Source: Burkholderiales bacterium | Lineage (GTDB): Bacteria; Pseudomonadota; Gammaproteobacteria; Burkholderiales; Casimicrobiaceae | Reading direction: 5' to 3' | Length of the DNA: 64,000 nt | Assembly (NCBI GenBank): GCA_025354165.1 | Contig: JANXNI010000095.1 | Location: forward strand, 1-64,000 | In this document: piece by piece, positions 34,308-44,214 of the stretch | How positions within the stretch are numbered: position 1 is the stretch's first letter | Layout of the letters: each line of letters starts with the position of its first letter | Translations under genes and position numbers: made by a program | Notes under the pieces: model-generated | What the model was told of the DNA's origin: nothing | The model's input: only the letters and a program-made list of their open reading frames with translations | Database searches by the model: none

Positions 34308-36581
34308 ATGACAAAAACATCGGACGCCACCCTCACGACGCTCAAACGCGTCTTTGGATTTGATGCGTTTCGCGGTGCGCAAGAGGCGATTGTCGCGACC
34401 CTCGTGAACGGTGGCGATGCGCTGGTACTGATGCCCACGGGTGGCGGTAAATCGCTGTGCTATCAGCTCCCCGCTCTGCTCAGAAATGGCGTCGCGATCG
34501 TCGTTTCGCCACTGATCGCATTGATGCAGGATCAAGTCGACGCGATGAAAGAGATTGGCGTCGCGGCCAGTTTTTTGAATTCTTCGCTTTCGATGGAGGA
34601 GGCCAATCGCGTCGAACGCGACATGCGTGCGGGCAAGTTGAAGCTCGTCTATGTCGCGCCCGAGCGGCTGAATACCGAGCGCTTTTTGTCCTTGCTCGAC
34701 TCGCTCAATGATCGCGGCGAGATTGCGCTCTTCGCGATTGACGAGGCGCACTGCGTATCGCAGTGGGGCCATGATTTCCGTGCCGATTATCTTGAGTTGA
34801 CGCTGCTTCACACGCGCTACCCAAACGTGCCACGTATCGCGCTAACGGCGACGGCCGACACCGCGACGCGCGAGGAAATTCGCAACAAACTGTCGCTGAC
34901 CGATGCCGCGCAGTTTGTCTCAAGCTTTGACCGCCCAAACATTCACTACGCGGTGACGGATCGCCGTGAAGAGAAAGCTCAGCTCCTCGAATTTCTTGCG
35001 GATCACGAGGACGAAGCGGGTATTGTGTATTGCATCTCACGCGCAAAAGTGGATGAAACAGCGTCGTGGCTGCGCACTAAAGGATTCAACGCAATCCCTT
35101 ATCACGCGGGGCTCGACGCCGAAACGCGGCGTGACCATCAATCAAAGTTTTTGCAAAACGACGCGGTGGTCATGGTCGCCACCGTCGCGTTTGGCATGGG
35201 TATCGACAAGCCCGATGTGCGCTTTGTCGCCCACCTGGATTTGCCGAAGAGTATCGAGGGCTACTACCAGGAAACCGGCCGCGCAGGTCGCGACGGAGAG
35301 CCCGCTTTTGCGTGGATGACCTACGGTCTGGCCGACGTCGTGAAGCAGCTGCGATTCATCGACGAGAGCGACGCGGGCGAAGACTTTAAGCGGCTGCAAA
35401 AAAATCGACTCGACCGTTTGCTCGCGCTTGCCGAAACCACGGCTTGCCGTCGGGCGGTGTTGCTCGACTATTTCAGCGAGCCGCAGCCTGCCGGTTATCG
35501 CTGCATGAATTGCGACAACTGCAACGATCCTCCCGAAATGTGGGACGCAACCAAGCCTGCGCAAATGTTTTTGTCGGCAGCGGTACGTACCGGACAGTTT
35601 TTTGGCGCAGCGCATTTGATTGATGTGCTTCGTGGTAGCAAAAGCGAGAAAGTTCTCGCGCGCGGGCACGACAGCCTGCCCGTACACGGCATCGGAGCTG
35701 CATACGAGGTTGACGTGTGGCGATCACTCATTCGTCAGCTGGTCGCTCGCGGCGCGCTCTTTGCGGATGCAGAGGCCTACGGTGCGCTCAAACTGACTCA
35801 GTCGGCACGCCCGATCTTACGCGGTGAGCAAACTTTGATGATGCGAAAAATCGCTACGAAAGCTGAAAGACGCAGCGAACGAACGCGTGAGCGCAAAGGT
35901 GTTTCGAGAAAGGTCGATACCGGCAAAACTAGTAGTCCCATCGCTGACAATATGGGCGCAGATGCGCGCGGTCGTTTCGCGGCGCTCAAAGCGTGGCGCA
36001 CCGCGCAGGCTGCCAGCGCTGGCATACCCGCGTATATGATTTTCTCGGACGTTGCGTTGCGCGGTATCGCTGAGCGCGCACCGATAACGAACGCGCAATT
36101 GCTTGAAGTTTCAGGTGTGGGCGACGCCAAACTGGCGCGCTATGGTGAGTCAATCCTTGCGCTTCTGGCTGGCGAACACAGCGAGATTGACGCGCTCACG
36201 CCTAGTGAGTCCTCGATCGAAGCCGCCGAAGAATTTGACTTGACACCGACGGTCGCGCACAGCTTTGCGCTCTGTAAAGACGGCCATCGCGTCGCCGCAA
36301 TCGCCGCTGTGCGCGTACTCGCCGTCAGCACGATTTACGGCCACCTCGCAGTCGCAGTTTCGGCGGGCGCACTTTCCCTCAAGGACGTGTTGCCCGATGT
36401 GGGCGCTGTTGAACTGGAAGCAATGCGGAGCGCGCTACGCGCGGCGCAAACAGACGCACCTGAAGCGGTGCTCAAAACTGCCGCCGAACGGCTGGGAGAA
36501 AGTGCAAACGTGCCATGGCTCAGATGCGTGTTGTCGGAAATGGGAAATTGGAGGAAGGATGTGGAGGTAGTAGCGGAATAG
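34308..36581 (+). CDS. recQ: ATP-dependent DNA helicase RecQ
   Basis: 3'-5' DNA helicase in recombination and repair, 757 residues. Walker A is [13 protein letters not shown] (about 44-56) and the DExH box is [14 protein letters not shown]. Motif VI is [10 protein letters not shown]. The zinc-binding region follows ([10 protein letters not shown]...YRCMNCDNC), then an RQC winged helix and an HRDC domain ([14 protein letters not shown], about 565-640). About 90 residues after HRDC ([19 protein letters not shown]) look like an extra helix-turn-helix domain seen in some RecQ proteins. Confidence 0.95.
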   Translation: MTKTSDATLTTLKRVFGFDAFRGAQEAIVATLVNGGDALVLMPTGGGKSLCYQLPALLRNGVAIVVSPLIALMQDQVDAMKEIGVAASFLNSSLSMEEANRVERDMRAGKLKLVYVAPERLNTERFLSLLDSLNDRGEIALFAIDEAHCVSQWGHDFRADYLELTLLHTRYPNVPRIALTATADTATREEIRNKLSLTDAAQFVSSFDRPNIHYAVTDRREEKAQLLEFLADHEDEAGIVYCISRAKVDETASWLRTKGFNAIPYHAGLDAETRRDHQSKFLQNDAVVMVATVAFGMGIDKPDVRFVAHLDLPKSIEGYYQETGRAGRDGEPAFAWMTYGLADVVKQLRFIDESDAGEDFKRLQKNRLDRLLALAETTACRRAVLLDYFSEPQPAGYRCMNCDNCNDPPEMWDATKPAQMFLSAAVRTGQFFGAAHLIDVLRGSKSEKVLARGHDSLPVHGIGAAYEVDVWRSLIRQLVARGALFADAEAYGALKLTQSARPILRGEQTLMMRKIATKAERRSERTRERKGVSRKVDTGKTSSPIADNMGADARGRFAALKAWRTAQAASAGIPAYMIFSDVALRGIAERAPITNAQLLEVSGVGDAKLARYGESILALLAGEHSEIDALTPSESSIEAAEEFDLTPTVAHSFALCKDGHRVAAIAAVRVLAVSTIYGHLAVAVSAGALSLKDVLPDVGAVELEAMRSALRAAQTDAPEAVLKTAAERLGESANVPWLRCVLSEMGNWRKDVEVVAE

Positions 36582-37098
36582 ATCCGCTCTGAACGAATTT
36601 GAAATCGCTCAAATAACATTCAAGATCAACGCCTTGCGGCATGCATCGCCCAAACATTAACCACTTTGTTACTGAGAAGGCACCAGTTGAGAGAACCAGG
36701 CACCTTCAACCCTTGCTTGTTTTCCCCTTCGAAAAAGTCATCGTGCGTTAGCGTTGCATCGCTGGCTTGAATCGCGCCTTTTTCGCGGCTTCCACCCGTC
36801 GTACGGAACAAAAGCAATTCGGACATTTTTATTCTGTCGGAATGCTGCAAGCCAAACCGATCGAACACGACATCGCCGGAACGGTTCGCCAGGGACATAG
36901 ACACGGTTAGAAACGACGATGGCGAGCTGAGCTTGCGCATCCCGCATTTCGCGTGTGAAATCATGACCGTCAGTTTACCGAACGCATGTACTGATTCATC
37001 GCCCTCGCGCTGCTGCACCGACCCTTTTTTTTGTGGAAAACAAGAACATGCCGAGCACGTTGTGGGGGTAGAAAACCGTTTTGTCTCTTCTTCACCAA
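36582..37098. other. 517-base stretch without a convincing gene
   Basis: A minus-strand ORF (36626-37018, GTG start, 130 codons) covers most of it, but I recognise no family, and there is a competing open frame, so I do not call it. The stretch separates recQ from the convergent monooxygenase gene. No clear terminator or repeat is seen. Confidence 0.4.
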
Positions 37099-38976
37099 TT
37101 AATTGCGATCAAGAAAGAAGCCCGCGAAGAAGGCGGCGAGTTCGTCGTGTGCGTCTAGCGGAAGTACGTTTGCCACGTACTGATCGGGACGAACCACAAC
37201 CATTGCACCGTGCGCGCGGTCGATACCACGCATGTCAAAGATGTCGGACCCATTCGTCAGATCGGGGCAATAGGCCTTCTCGTAGTCGATTAGCCCGAAG
37301 CTCCCCTTGCGCGGCAGCAGAATCAGCGGCAACTCTTCGACCTTGAGGTCGCGGTGCCCTTGCTGGAACACTGCACGAACGTCGATCACGTTGTCGATGT
37401 CCGATCCTTTCGGCGTGAAGCGGCGGATTGGCGATTTCGCCGATTCCGCCAGAAAGTCGGCCAGCGCGTGCAGTCGCTCACCGCTCCCGTCGGCAAACAC
37501 ATAGATGCGCCAGGCGGCATCGGCGCGGGCAGCGTGGCCGAGCTGCATCGGCTTGCCGTCGGCGAGACGTACCACAGGAGCGGAGTGGAAACGCATGCCG
37601 ACCGTGAAGCCCTTGGCAAGGTCCTGATGGGTTGCCTGAGCCGTGAGAACAGTTGCTGGCGGGTAGTGCGTCGCGACGCCCGCCGTGTAGCGGCCTGACT
37701 TCACAAAGTAAGCCTGCAGCTCTTCCGGATCGACGCCGCCGAGTTCCGGGTGCAATGGATCCTTCGGGGGCGAAGCCATGATCTTCGACCACTCCTTGTC
37801 GAAGTCGATTAGACCCTGCGCAATGGCATGGCGCTCGACGTTGTAAGTGCGAAGCAAATCCGGTTTGGCACGCCCCTCCAGAACCGAGATGAGTTTCCAC
37901 CCCAAGTTAAACGTATCCTGCATCGACACGTTCATGCCCTGGCCAGCCTTGGCGCTGTGCGTGTGGCAGGCATCGCCCGCAATGAAGACGTGCGGAAGGC
38001 GCGAGTCGGCCCGCTCCGCAGGGACGTCGTCGAAGCGGTCGGTGACCCGCTGGCCTACTTGGTAGACCGCAAACCACACGACGTTTTTAACCTCCAGCGT
38101 GTACGGGCGCAGCACACGTTGGGCGGTCGCGATGACCGTCTCTTGCGTAATCTCACGGATCGCTTCGCGCTTGTTCGGATCGATCTCGCCGAGGTCGACG
38201 TATAGCCGCACCAGATAGCCGCCCTCGCGAGGGATGAGCAGGATGTTGCCGTCGTCGCCGGACTGGATTGCGGCCTTAAGGCGGATGTCCGGAAAGTCGG
38301 TGACGGCGAGCATGTCGACGACGCCCCATGCGTGGTTAGCGAAGTCGCCGCGCGGCTGGGCACCAATCGCATCGCGAACCATACTGCGGGCGCCGTCGCA
38401 GCCAACCACGTATTTGGCGCGGATCGCCGTTTGGGTGCCAGTGCCCACATTCCGCAACGTGACCAGCACAGGATGCTCACCTTCAGACGCCACATTTAGG
38501 CTGACGAACTCAAGCCCGTAGTCGGCCTCGAGGCGCGACGGCGAGCGGCGCGCGTAGTCGAGCAGGTATTCCATCAAGCGGGCCTGATTGACAATGACGT
38601 GCGGGAACTCGGACAAGCCCTCCTCGGTATCGTCCACGCGACCGGTACGTACGATGCGCGAGCGATCTTCTGGCGACGGCCGCCAGAAGACGGTCTCGTT
38701 CACCCAATAGGCTTCGCGGCACAGCTTGTCGCCCATGCCAAAGGCCTGGAACATTTCAACCGTGCGGCAGGCGATGCCGTCAGCCTGACCCAAATGGAGC
38801 GGACCGGTGCGACGCTCGACGAGTCGCGTGTTGATGTTGGGGAACGCCGATAACTGCGCGGCAAGCAGCGTTCCAGCCGGGCCGCTGCCGACGATGAGAA
38901 CATCGACGGCGTCAGGTAGGCAGGCTGTTTGAATATCGGGGTCACCGGGCTTGTAGCCATTCAGGTAGAACTGCAT
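37099..38976 (-). CDS. FAD-dependent aromatic monooxygenase (3-hydroxybenzoate 4-monooxygenase/phenol hydroxylase-like)
   Basis: Flavoprotein hydroxylase of phenolic rings, 625 residues from the ATG at 38976 (MQFYLNGYKPGDPDIQTA). The ORF-track N-terminal extension to 39081 is unlikely. The FAD dinucleotide motif is DVLIVGSGPAGTLLA (about 26-40), the second FAD/NADPH region is GCDGARSMVRDAIG, and the ribose-binding motif is FIAGDACHTHSAKAGQGMN. A C-terminal thioredoxin-like domain (about 430-620) is typical of the large phenol-hydroxylase group. No ring-cleavage gene is adjacent, so the substrate is inferred only from family resemblance. Confidence 0.85.
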   Translation of the reverse strand: MQFYLNGYKPGDPDIQTACLPDAVDVLIVGSGPAGTLLAAQLSAFPNINTRLVERRTGPLHLGQADGIACRTVEMFQAFGMGDKLCREAYWVNETVFWRPSPEDRSRIVRTGRVDDTEEGLSEFPHVIVNQARLMEYLLDYARRSPSRLEADYGLEFVSLNVASEGEHPVLVTLRNVGTGTQTAIRAKYVVGCDGARSMVRDAIGAQPRGDFANHAWGVVDMLAVTDFPDIRLKAAIQSGDDGNILLIPREGGYLVRLYVDLGEIDPNKREAIREITQETVIATAQRVLRPYTLEVKNVVWFAVYQVGQRVTDRFDDVPAERADSRLPHVFIAGDACHTHSAKAGQGMNVSMQDTFNLGWKLISVLEGRAKPDLLRTYNVERHAIAQGLIDFDKEWSKIMASPPKDPLHPELGGVDPEELQAYFVKSGRYTAGVATHYPPATVLTAQATHQDLAKGFTVGMRFHSAPVVRLADGKPMQLGHAARADAAWRIYVFADGSGERLHALADFLAESAKSPIRRFTPKGSDIDNVIDVRAVFQQGHRDLKVEELPLILLPRKGSFGLIDYEKAYCPDLTNGSDIFDMRGIDRAHGAMVVVRPDQYVANVLPLDAHDELAAFFAGFFLDRN

Positions 38977-39081
38977 ATGATTTCCAATGAAGCATTTGCG
39001 CGACGATCGATAGCCTCTGGTCCCGCCGCTCTGCGGTGTCGTCGACCGATTACGCGCATAACAGCTCGGCCGACAATTCAA

Positions 39082-39381
39082 TCGAACTGCATAAATTGAT
39101 GCGATGTGTCACAAGCCAGTTTACTCAGTTCGACCTTTGGGCGTCCGGTGGCAAGCGCAGCAGAGTAAGGTCGGTGTATGGCGCGAAGCTTGGAAGCACG
39201 GTGGCCAACGTTGCTGCAATGAACTCACATGGTGCAAACACGGTAGCCATTGACATCCCCTTAAAAATTGCAACTGACTAATTGAAAGTGGCGGGGTGGT
39301 TTTCTGGCTCTTTTGCCACGATTTGGCTACGTTTTTCGAACCCGTGACTACAGCTAAAGTTGCTTAAGTTATTGTTCTTAT
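39082..39381. other. Spacer between the monooxygenase gene and the IS3 element
   Basis: It contains one short minus-strand ORF with a good ribosome-binding site (listed separately) and otherwise no recognisable gene. It does not continue the truncated gene found on the other side of the IS element. Confidence 0.4.
39125..39250 (-). CDS. Possible small protein, 41 residues
   Basis: An ORF too short for the track starts at the ATG at 39250 (MATVFAPCEFIAATLATVLP), 7 bases after aagggg, and points towards the monooxygenase gene. It is moderately hydrophobic at the N-terminus. No family is recognised, and chance cannot be excluded. Confidence 0.2.
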   Translation of the reverse strand: MATVFAPCEFIAATLATVLPSFAPYTDLTLLRLPPDAQRSN

Positions 39382-39407
39382 TGACCCTACCCCAATTCCC
39401 GTACTAG

Positions 39408-40270
39408 TCATAAGTTAGGAATTTTGGCTTTTGGCTTGCCTTGCTGCATGGGCTTAAGCCCATGCAGCAGGGCAAATTCACGTGGCGTGCGCCAGTCTAG
39501 CGCAGAGTGGGGACGGGTCTCGTTATAGTGTCTGCGCCACGCCGCGATTTTGCTCTTTGCGTCGTCTAGACTCATGAACCAATGTTCGTTCAAACACTCC
39601 TGGCGCAGCCGTCCATTGAAGCTCTCGACCATCGCGTTGTCGGTTGGCGTACCCGGACGACTGAAGTCGATTTCAACCTTGTGTTCATAGGCCCAGCGAT
39701 CCATCGCCTTGCTGATGAACTCGCTGCCATTGTCGGTCTTGATCGTTTGTGGCGCACCGCGATCCCGGGCAATCCGGTCAACCACTTTGACCACATCCTC
39801 GCCTTTCAGACTCTGTCCAACGTGAATGGCCAAACTCGCGTGAAGCAGTCCGCCACAGTGAGCATGCGCAGCTTCCGGCCATCAAACAGGTTATCCGCCA
39901 CAAAGTCCATACTCCACATTTGATTGGCATGTTGCGCGGTGGTCTTCGGTTGCCGCAGCTTGGCCGCCTTGTTGCGCTTCGGCCGCTTGTGGCGCAACGA
40001 TAGACCTTGCTCGCGGTAGAGCCGATACACGCGCTTATGATTGTCTTTGAAACCCTCGCGCCTGAGCATCACGTGCACGCGGCGGTAGCCATAGTGCACC
40101 CGCGTCTGCGTGATCTCTTTCATTCGCATGATGAGCGCGCGCTCGTCTTTGACCACGGATCGGTAGAGGTACACCGTCCGACTCAACTTCAGTGCCGCGC
40201 ACGCCCTGCGTACGCTTGCACCGAAACTTCGGGTTAAGCCCTCGGCGAGTTCGCGCTTGCGCGAGGGCAT
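39408..40270 (-). pseudogene. IS3-family transposase OrfB (frameshifted)
   Basis: DDE integrase-type transposase. The first part (40270 to about 39832) contains the HTH-like N-terminus and the first catalytic Asp (QMWSMDFVADNLFDGRKLRM). The second part (from about 39830) carries the other two catalytic residues in TDNGSEF and FNGRLRQECLNEHWF. The frame changes within gtttggcc near 39829-39834, where one or two bases seem to be missing, so the two ORF-track entries (39806-40270 and 39408-39833) are one gene. Non-functional unless the shift is a sequencing error. Confidence 0.85.
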
Positions 40271-40535
40271 CAGAGCTTTTTTGACAGCACCTCCTGCAAC
40301 ATCGCCTTGTCCAGACTCAAATCCGCCACCAGACGCTTCAACTTGCTGTTCTCTTCCTCAAGCTGCTTTAACTTGCGCAACTCGCTCGGCCCTACCCCGC
40401 GTATTTCTGTCGCCACTTGTAAAAAGTGGCGTCGCTGATGCCCATCTTCCGGCATATCTCTTCGACCTTTGTGCCCAGCTCCGATTGCTTGATCGCCAGC
40501 GCAATCTGCTCCTCTGTAAACCGACTCTTCTTCAT
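40270..40535 (-). pseudogene. IS3-family OrfA (frameshifted)
   Basis: Helix-turn-helix/leucine-zipper protein of the IS. From the ATG at 40535 it reads MKKSRFTEEQIALAIKQSEL through ISDATFYKWRQKYAG and then meets TAG at 40394-40392. The following frame continues the expected GPSELRKLKQLEEENSKLKR to its stop, which overlaps the orfB start. A lost G in the GGGG run near 40395-40398 explains the break. Confidence 0.8.
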
Positions 40536-40613
40536 GACATCACTCCTTTTCTACAAGGTTAATCATGCCGAAATTTCTACTTCAATTTGGTCCGGTTTTT
40601 TGGGGTAGGGTCA

Positions 40614-41064
40614 GGGCTCGACGTAGGCGTTGTTGGATTGGCTATTGCTGGGCGGAAATGAAACTACAGGGTCTGCCCCCTGCCGCAATATTTGTGACCA
40701 CCGTAATCGCAGCACTTGTGGACGATGCGCTGGAACCCAGCGGAAGGATCCAGATGGAGTCCATGGCAGCGGATCCGTCAGTGCTAAGCGCCGCTTGACT
40801 AAGAGGCTGCGCGCCAAATGGCACCGATGTCACCGGCAAGCCGCCATTGTCAGCGTGTGACACCGTCACCACCAACAATCGATTGCTGCCCGCCTGCAGC
40901 AAATAGGTGGTAATCGAATTCTGGGCGTTGACCGAAACGACACTGCCGCCGCCCGCAGCGACCGGCTGCGCCCACGCGGTAACTGGCGCAGCGCCCAGAA
41001 AAATAGTAAGCGCTGCCAGCGCGCATAGCGGCAGCCGGATTATTTTACCGAGCAGCATTTTCAT
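40614..41064 (-). pseudogene. Truncated gene for a secreted protein
   Basis: From the ATG at 41064 (MKMLLGKIIRLPLC) the product has a signal peptide with a likely cleavage after AWA near residue 31. A beta-rich region follows (SITTYLLQAGSNRLLVVTVS), resembling repeats of bacterial surface or autotransporter-like proteins. The track ORF ends at 40642, but a shift in the run of five Gs near 40685 restores a frame that runs to the IS boundary. The 3' part is missing. A longer start at 41130 is possible. Confidence 0.55.
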
Positions 41065-41590
41065 GGTTTTCCAATTGGAAGATTCGGACGTAGATCCGAA
41101 AATGTCTATCGCATATTTCTCATTTACCATCAGCTACTTGACGAAAGGAAGAGGGAGGTGGTGCTTTACATGCCGGTAGTTGCCCGACGATGCGGGCGAC
41201 GATAGCTCGCCACGGCGGGGTAATTTGATGCTGCGCCGCAGAGGACATCATGTGCCCCAGAATTGCATGTCCATCGATGAAACTTAACACGACCGAATCG
41301 CTGGCGACAGCCATTGCAGCAATCAGCGGATGTGTCTGCCCAGCCTGGCAGTCTGTCTACCGAGGAGTTGAGTAATAGCAGGCAGCGGTTGTTGCTTCGT
41401 ATCGTGATTTCGGGTGCGACGCCCTCGTACCAAGTTGGAGATGTCGAGCAATGCACGAAACTCGACAACTTCTTGCTCCAGACGGATTTACTGCAACGGT
41501 CTGCGTCTCACTGGAACGCGTCTTTGAAAATGCGAGGGAGACCGCGGTACTGGCACACGTGGCTTCGCGACCAACTGCACCTTCCTGAAA
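41065..41590. other. 526-base stretch downstream of hemA without a recognised gene
   Basis: Several short ORFs overlap here on both strands (41120-41314 and 41166-41468 on minus, 41314-41721 on plus). None matches a family I know, and their frames conflict. No hairpin terminator for hemA is obvious. Confidence 0.4.
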
Positions 41591-42850
41591 TTACGCAGCA
41601 GTCGCGAATCGTTCACGTTGGCTGGTGTGAACCAATGGAAGATCTAGCGTCTGAAACGACGCGACCAGCGCTGTCACTAGATCGTCAATCATCGTGTCCG
41701 TGTGCAGCGGGCCTGGCGTAATGCGCAACCGCTCGGTGCCAATCGGCACTGTGGGATAGTTGATCGGTTGCAGGTAAATTCCGTGGCGCGTGAGTAGGTG
41801 ATCGGAGAGACGTTTGGCTTGTACAGCGTCGCCAATCAGCACTGGGACGATGTGGCTCATGCTTGGCATGACAGGAATGCCCGCTGAAATCAACAAACGC
41901 TTGACGCGCACTACGCGATCGCGTTGTGCCACCCGTTCAACTTGCGAATTCATTAAGTGCGAAACGCTTGCAATTGCGCCCGCCGCTAGGACAGGTGCGA
42001 GCGAAGTGGAGAAGATAAATGCAGCACCAAAACTGCGGATGCAATCCACCGCCTCTGCTCGCCCTGCGACGTAGCCGCCCTGAACGCCGTAAGCCTTGCC
42101 GAGAGTACCTTGAATCACGTCAATCTGATCGGCAAAGCCCAACTCCTCGGCGACGCCACCGCCCTTCGCTCCATACATACCGACGGCGTGAACTTCGTCG
42201 ATGTAGGTCATAGCGCTATAGCGCTTTGACAGCTCAACAATCTTCCCTATAGGTGATATGTTGCCGCTCATCGAATAGACGCTCTCAAATGCGATCAGCT
42301 TCGGCTGACCCGCTGGAATTGCTGCTAGCTTCTTCTCAAGATCGATAACACAATTATGTTTGAAAACAAGCTTATCGGCGCCTGAGCGCCGGATGCCTTC
42401 AATCATAGAGTTGTGGTTGTCACCGTCGGACAGTATGACGGTATTTGGCAGTATCGATCCGAGCACGGAAAGGCAGGCCAGATTGGCGGTATAACCCGAC
42501 GCAAATGTCAGCGCAGACTCTTTGCCGTGCAGCTCAGCCAGCAGGCGTTCCAGTTCGATATGACGAGTATTGGTGCCGCCGATATTTCGTGTGCCCCCGG
42601 CACCTGTTGCGCCTTCATCGATGGCGGCGCGCATGCCGCGCCGCACGCTCACATGATGACCCATGCCCAGATAATCGTTGGAGCACCAGACGACGACCTG
42701 ACGGCTGCCGCTTTCGGAATGCCAGCGCACGCGAGGAAACTCGCCGGCTGGCCGCACGAGCTCTGTAAAGACACGGTAACGACCCTCGCGTTTCAGTGCC
42801 GCTAAGCGTTCGCCGAATTGCCCGTTATAGTCCAAAGTCTGTGGCATCAT
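41591..42850 (-). CDS. hemA: 5-aminolevulinate synthase
   Basis: PLP enzyme condensing glycine and succinyl-CoA to 5-aminolevulinate, the first precursor of heme and bacteriochlorophyll (C4 pathway). It has 419 residues. The cofactor lysine lies in VIQGTLGKAYGVQGGYVAG. Other family stretches are WCSNDYLGMGHH near residue 57 and SIAKLA-type HNSMIEGIRRSG. Most betaproteobacteria make ALA from glutamyl-tRNA; a separate C4 enzyme tied to the photosynthesis cluster is typical of phototrophs in this class. A promoter with a PpsR box lies 64-103 bases upstream. Confidence 0.95.
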   Translation of the reverse strand: MMPQTLDYNGQFGERLAALKREGRYRVFTELVRPAGEFPRVRWHSESGSRQVVVWCSNDYLGMGHHVSVRRGMRAAIDEGATGAGGTRNIGGTNTRHIELERLLAELHGKESALTFASGYTANLACLSVLGSILPNTVILSDGDNHNSMIEGIRRSGADKLVFKHNCVIDLEKKLAAIPAGQPKLIAFESVYSMSGNISPIGKIVELSKRYSAMTYIDEVHAVGMYGAKGGGVAEELGFADQIDVIQGTLGKAYGVQGGYVAGRAEAVDCIRSFGAAFIFSTSLAPVLAAGAIASVSHLMNSQVERVAQRDRVVRVKRLLISAGIPVMPSMSHIVPVLIGDAVQAKRLSDHLLTRHGIYLQPINYPTVPIGTERLRITPGPLHTDTMIDDLVTALVASFQTLDLPLVHTSQRERFATAA

Positions 42851-42913
42851 AGTCCCCTAAGCTTTGCTGAGATGCCGTCACACCCGATTGGGCAGTAGCA
42901 GCGCCTGCTCAGG

Positions 42914-42941
42914 ATTGTACGTAGCCGTAACTGACTGTCAA
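42914..42941 (-). promoter_or_regulatory. hemA promoter
   Basis: Reading the minus strand: TTGACA, a 16-base spacer, TACAAT. This is near-consensus sigma-70, with the -10 element about 64 bases before the hemA ATG. The -35 element lies inside the PpsR box. Confidence 0.65.
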
Positions 42942-42953
42942 GTAATGTTTACA
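42936..42953. promoter_or_regulatory. PpsR/CrtJ-type operator (TGT-N12-ACA)
   Basis: TGTCAAGTAATGTTTACA fits the established PpsR/CrtJ consensus exactly. It covers the -35 hexamer of the hemA promoter, so bound repressor would block polymerase. The ppsR gene is 3.5 kb away. Confidence 0.7.
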
Positions 42954-43573
42954 CTAAATGTGTACACCCTATTTGTCACTTCTGACAGTTGGTTTGTTAC
43001 GGAATCGAATTTGGTTGCCGACGTGTTGAGCGACAGCAATTGCATACGAGATTGCATGGCCTCAAAGTTTCTACTCCAACTACGTGTTGAGGTCATACGA
43101 AGCCCAACAGACGACGCATATGTCGAGTCCACGCTCCTTGTAGGCCTCCCAACAAACCGAAGCTGTTCGCGTAACGCCTGACGAGAGTACCGGAGCGATC
43201 GCGCTCATTGTGCAAACATTTCCCTGCACGCGTTTGCCTAAAGTGCGGGCTCGCCAACAACATCGATCGGTTGAGTTCGAAAGTTTGTGCTATCGCCCGC
43301 GCTTAGATCGGGAGATAGCATCAGTTCGGCAGAAGTCGCCTGCCTTCGATGCTATTTTCGATGTGCTAAATCATCTAAAGTGTCGCTGGAATGCCCTTTT
43401 CGACGATGCCAGCTCAGTGTCAAGTCACATCGCTGGTCACGGCATGCGCTACATATGTGCTGAGTCTTGATAAATATTCAGCGCTCGATTTGCCGACCGA
43501 AATGAAGCAGAGCACACGAGGCACGCGTCGCACAGTAGATATGCTCGAAGATATTTGTAGATTTGAGAACGAA

Positions 43574-44206
43574 ATGTCAATCCCCGTAACCGAGCGACTT
43601 CGCGATTCCACTCGTGCGATGCATACCGAGGTCGAGCGAGCGGGCGTGATGCGGTTGTTGCTGCACGGGCAACTGGGGCAGGTAGGCTACTGTCGGTTGC
43701 TGCGCAATTTACACGCGATTTATGTCGCGCTAGAGGCGGGTCTGTCGCAAAACGCGAGCAAGACGGTGTTGGCTGCGTTGCGCTGTGAGCCGTTGTTTCG
43801 CAGCGATGCATTAGGTGACGATCTGAATTTTCTGCACGGTGCAGACTGGGCGGAAGCGATACCGCTGACGGTAGCGGCGATGCAGTACGCAGACCATCTA
43901 AACGCCCTTGCAACGCGGAAGCCGTTAATGCTGGGCGCGCACGCCTACGTTCGCTATTTGGGCGATCTGAGCGGCGGACAAATGCTTGCACGTATAGTTG
44001 CCAAAAGTCTTGCCCTGGAGGCTGATCAAGGCGTGAATTTTTACGATTTTGGCGGGGCCGAAAACGTGGCGAAACACGCGCGGGCATTTCGCGCCGGGCT
44101 GGACATATTGGCCGATGACGAAACGAACGCGCAGGCTTTAGTCGAAGAAGCGGGTGATGCTTTTTCGCGGCACCGAATGCTGTTCGAAGAACTCGTCTAC
44201 ATCTGA
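43574..44206 (+). CDS. bphO: Biliverdin-producing heme oxygenase
   Basis: Opens heme to biliverdin, the chromophore of bacteriophytochromes. The ATG at 43574 (MSIPVTERLRDSTRAMHTEVE) gives 210 residues, the usual bacterial heme oxygenase size. The ORF-track start at 43391 adds 61 residues not seen in the family. The proximal heme-ligand histidine is in RAMHTEVERAG, and the distal-helix glycine-rich motif is YLGDLSGGQMLARIV. It is convergent with the bacteriophytochrome gene, with 8 bases between stops. Confidence 0.92.
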   Translation: MSIPVTERLRDSTRAMHTEVERAGVMRLLLHGQLGQVGYCRLLRNLHAIYVALEAGLSQNASKTVLAALRCEPLFRSDALGDDLNFLHGADWAEAIPLTVAAMQYADHLNALATRKPLMLGAHAYVRYLGDLSGGQMLARIVAKSLALEADQGVNFYDFGGAENVAKHARAFRAGLDILADDETNAQALVEEAGDAFSRHRMLFEELVYI

Positions 44207-44214
44207 CACCCGGA

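Larger units (their letters stand above)
39382..40613 (-). mobile_element. Decayed IS3-family insertion sequence (IS407-like group)
   Basis: The terminal inverted repeats TGACCCTACCCCAA (left, from 39382) and its complement (right, ending 40613) bound a 1232-bp element, a usual IS3-family size. It contains orfA and orfB on the minus strand, each broken by a frameshift. I find no target-site duplication (flanks ttat and gggc), so one side has probably been rearranged. The right end truncates a secreted-protein gene. Confidence 0.85.
42851..43573. other. 723-base divergent intergenic region hemA/bphO
   Basis: The hemA side contains a promoter and a PpsR box. Just beyond it is the palindrome TGTCActtcTGACA (42974-42987). 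The bphO side shows no TGT-N12-ACA motif. Short ORFs are present but none is convincing. Confidence 0.5.

Noticed and set aside
36626-37018. 130-codon minus-strand ORF between recQ and the monooxygenase gene
   Set aside because: No family recognised, GTG start without a good ribosome-binding site, and a competing frame (36738-36947); kept as an unassigned stretch.
41314-41721. 135-codon plus-strand ORF downstream of hemA
   Set aside because: Its 3' part overlaps the hemA coding region antisense and nothing in it resembles a known protein.
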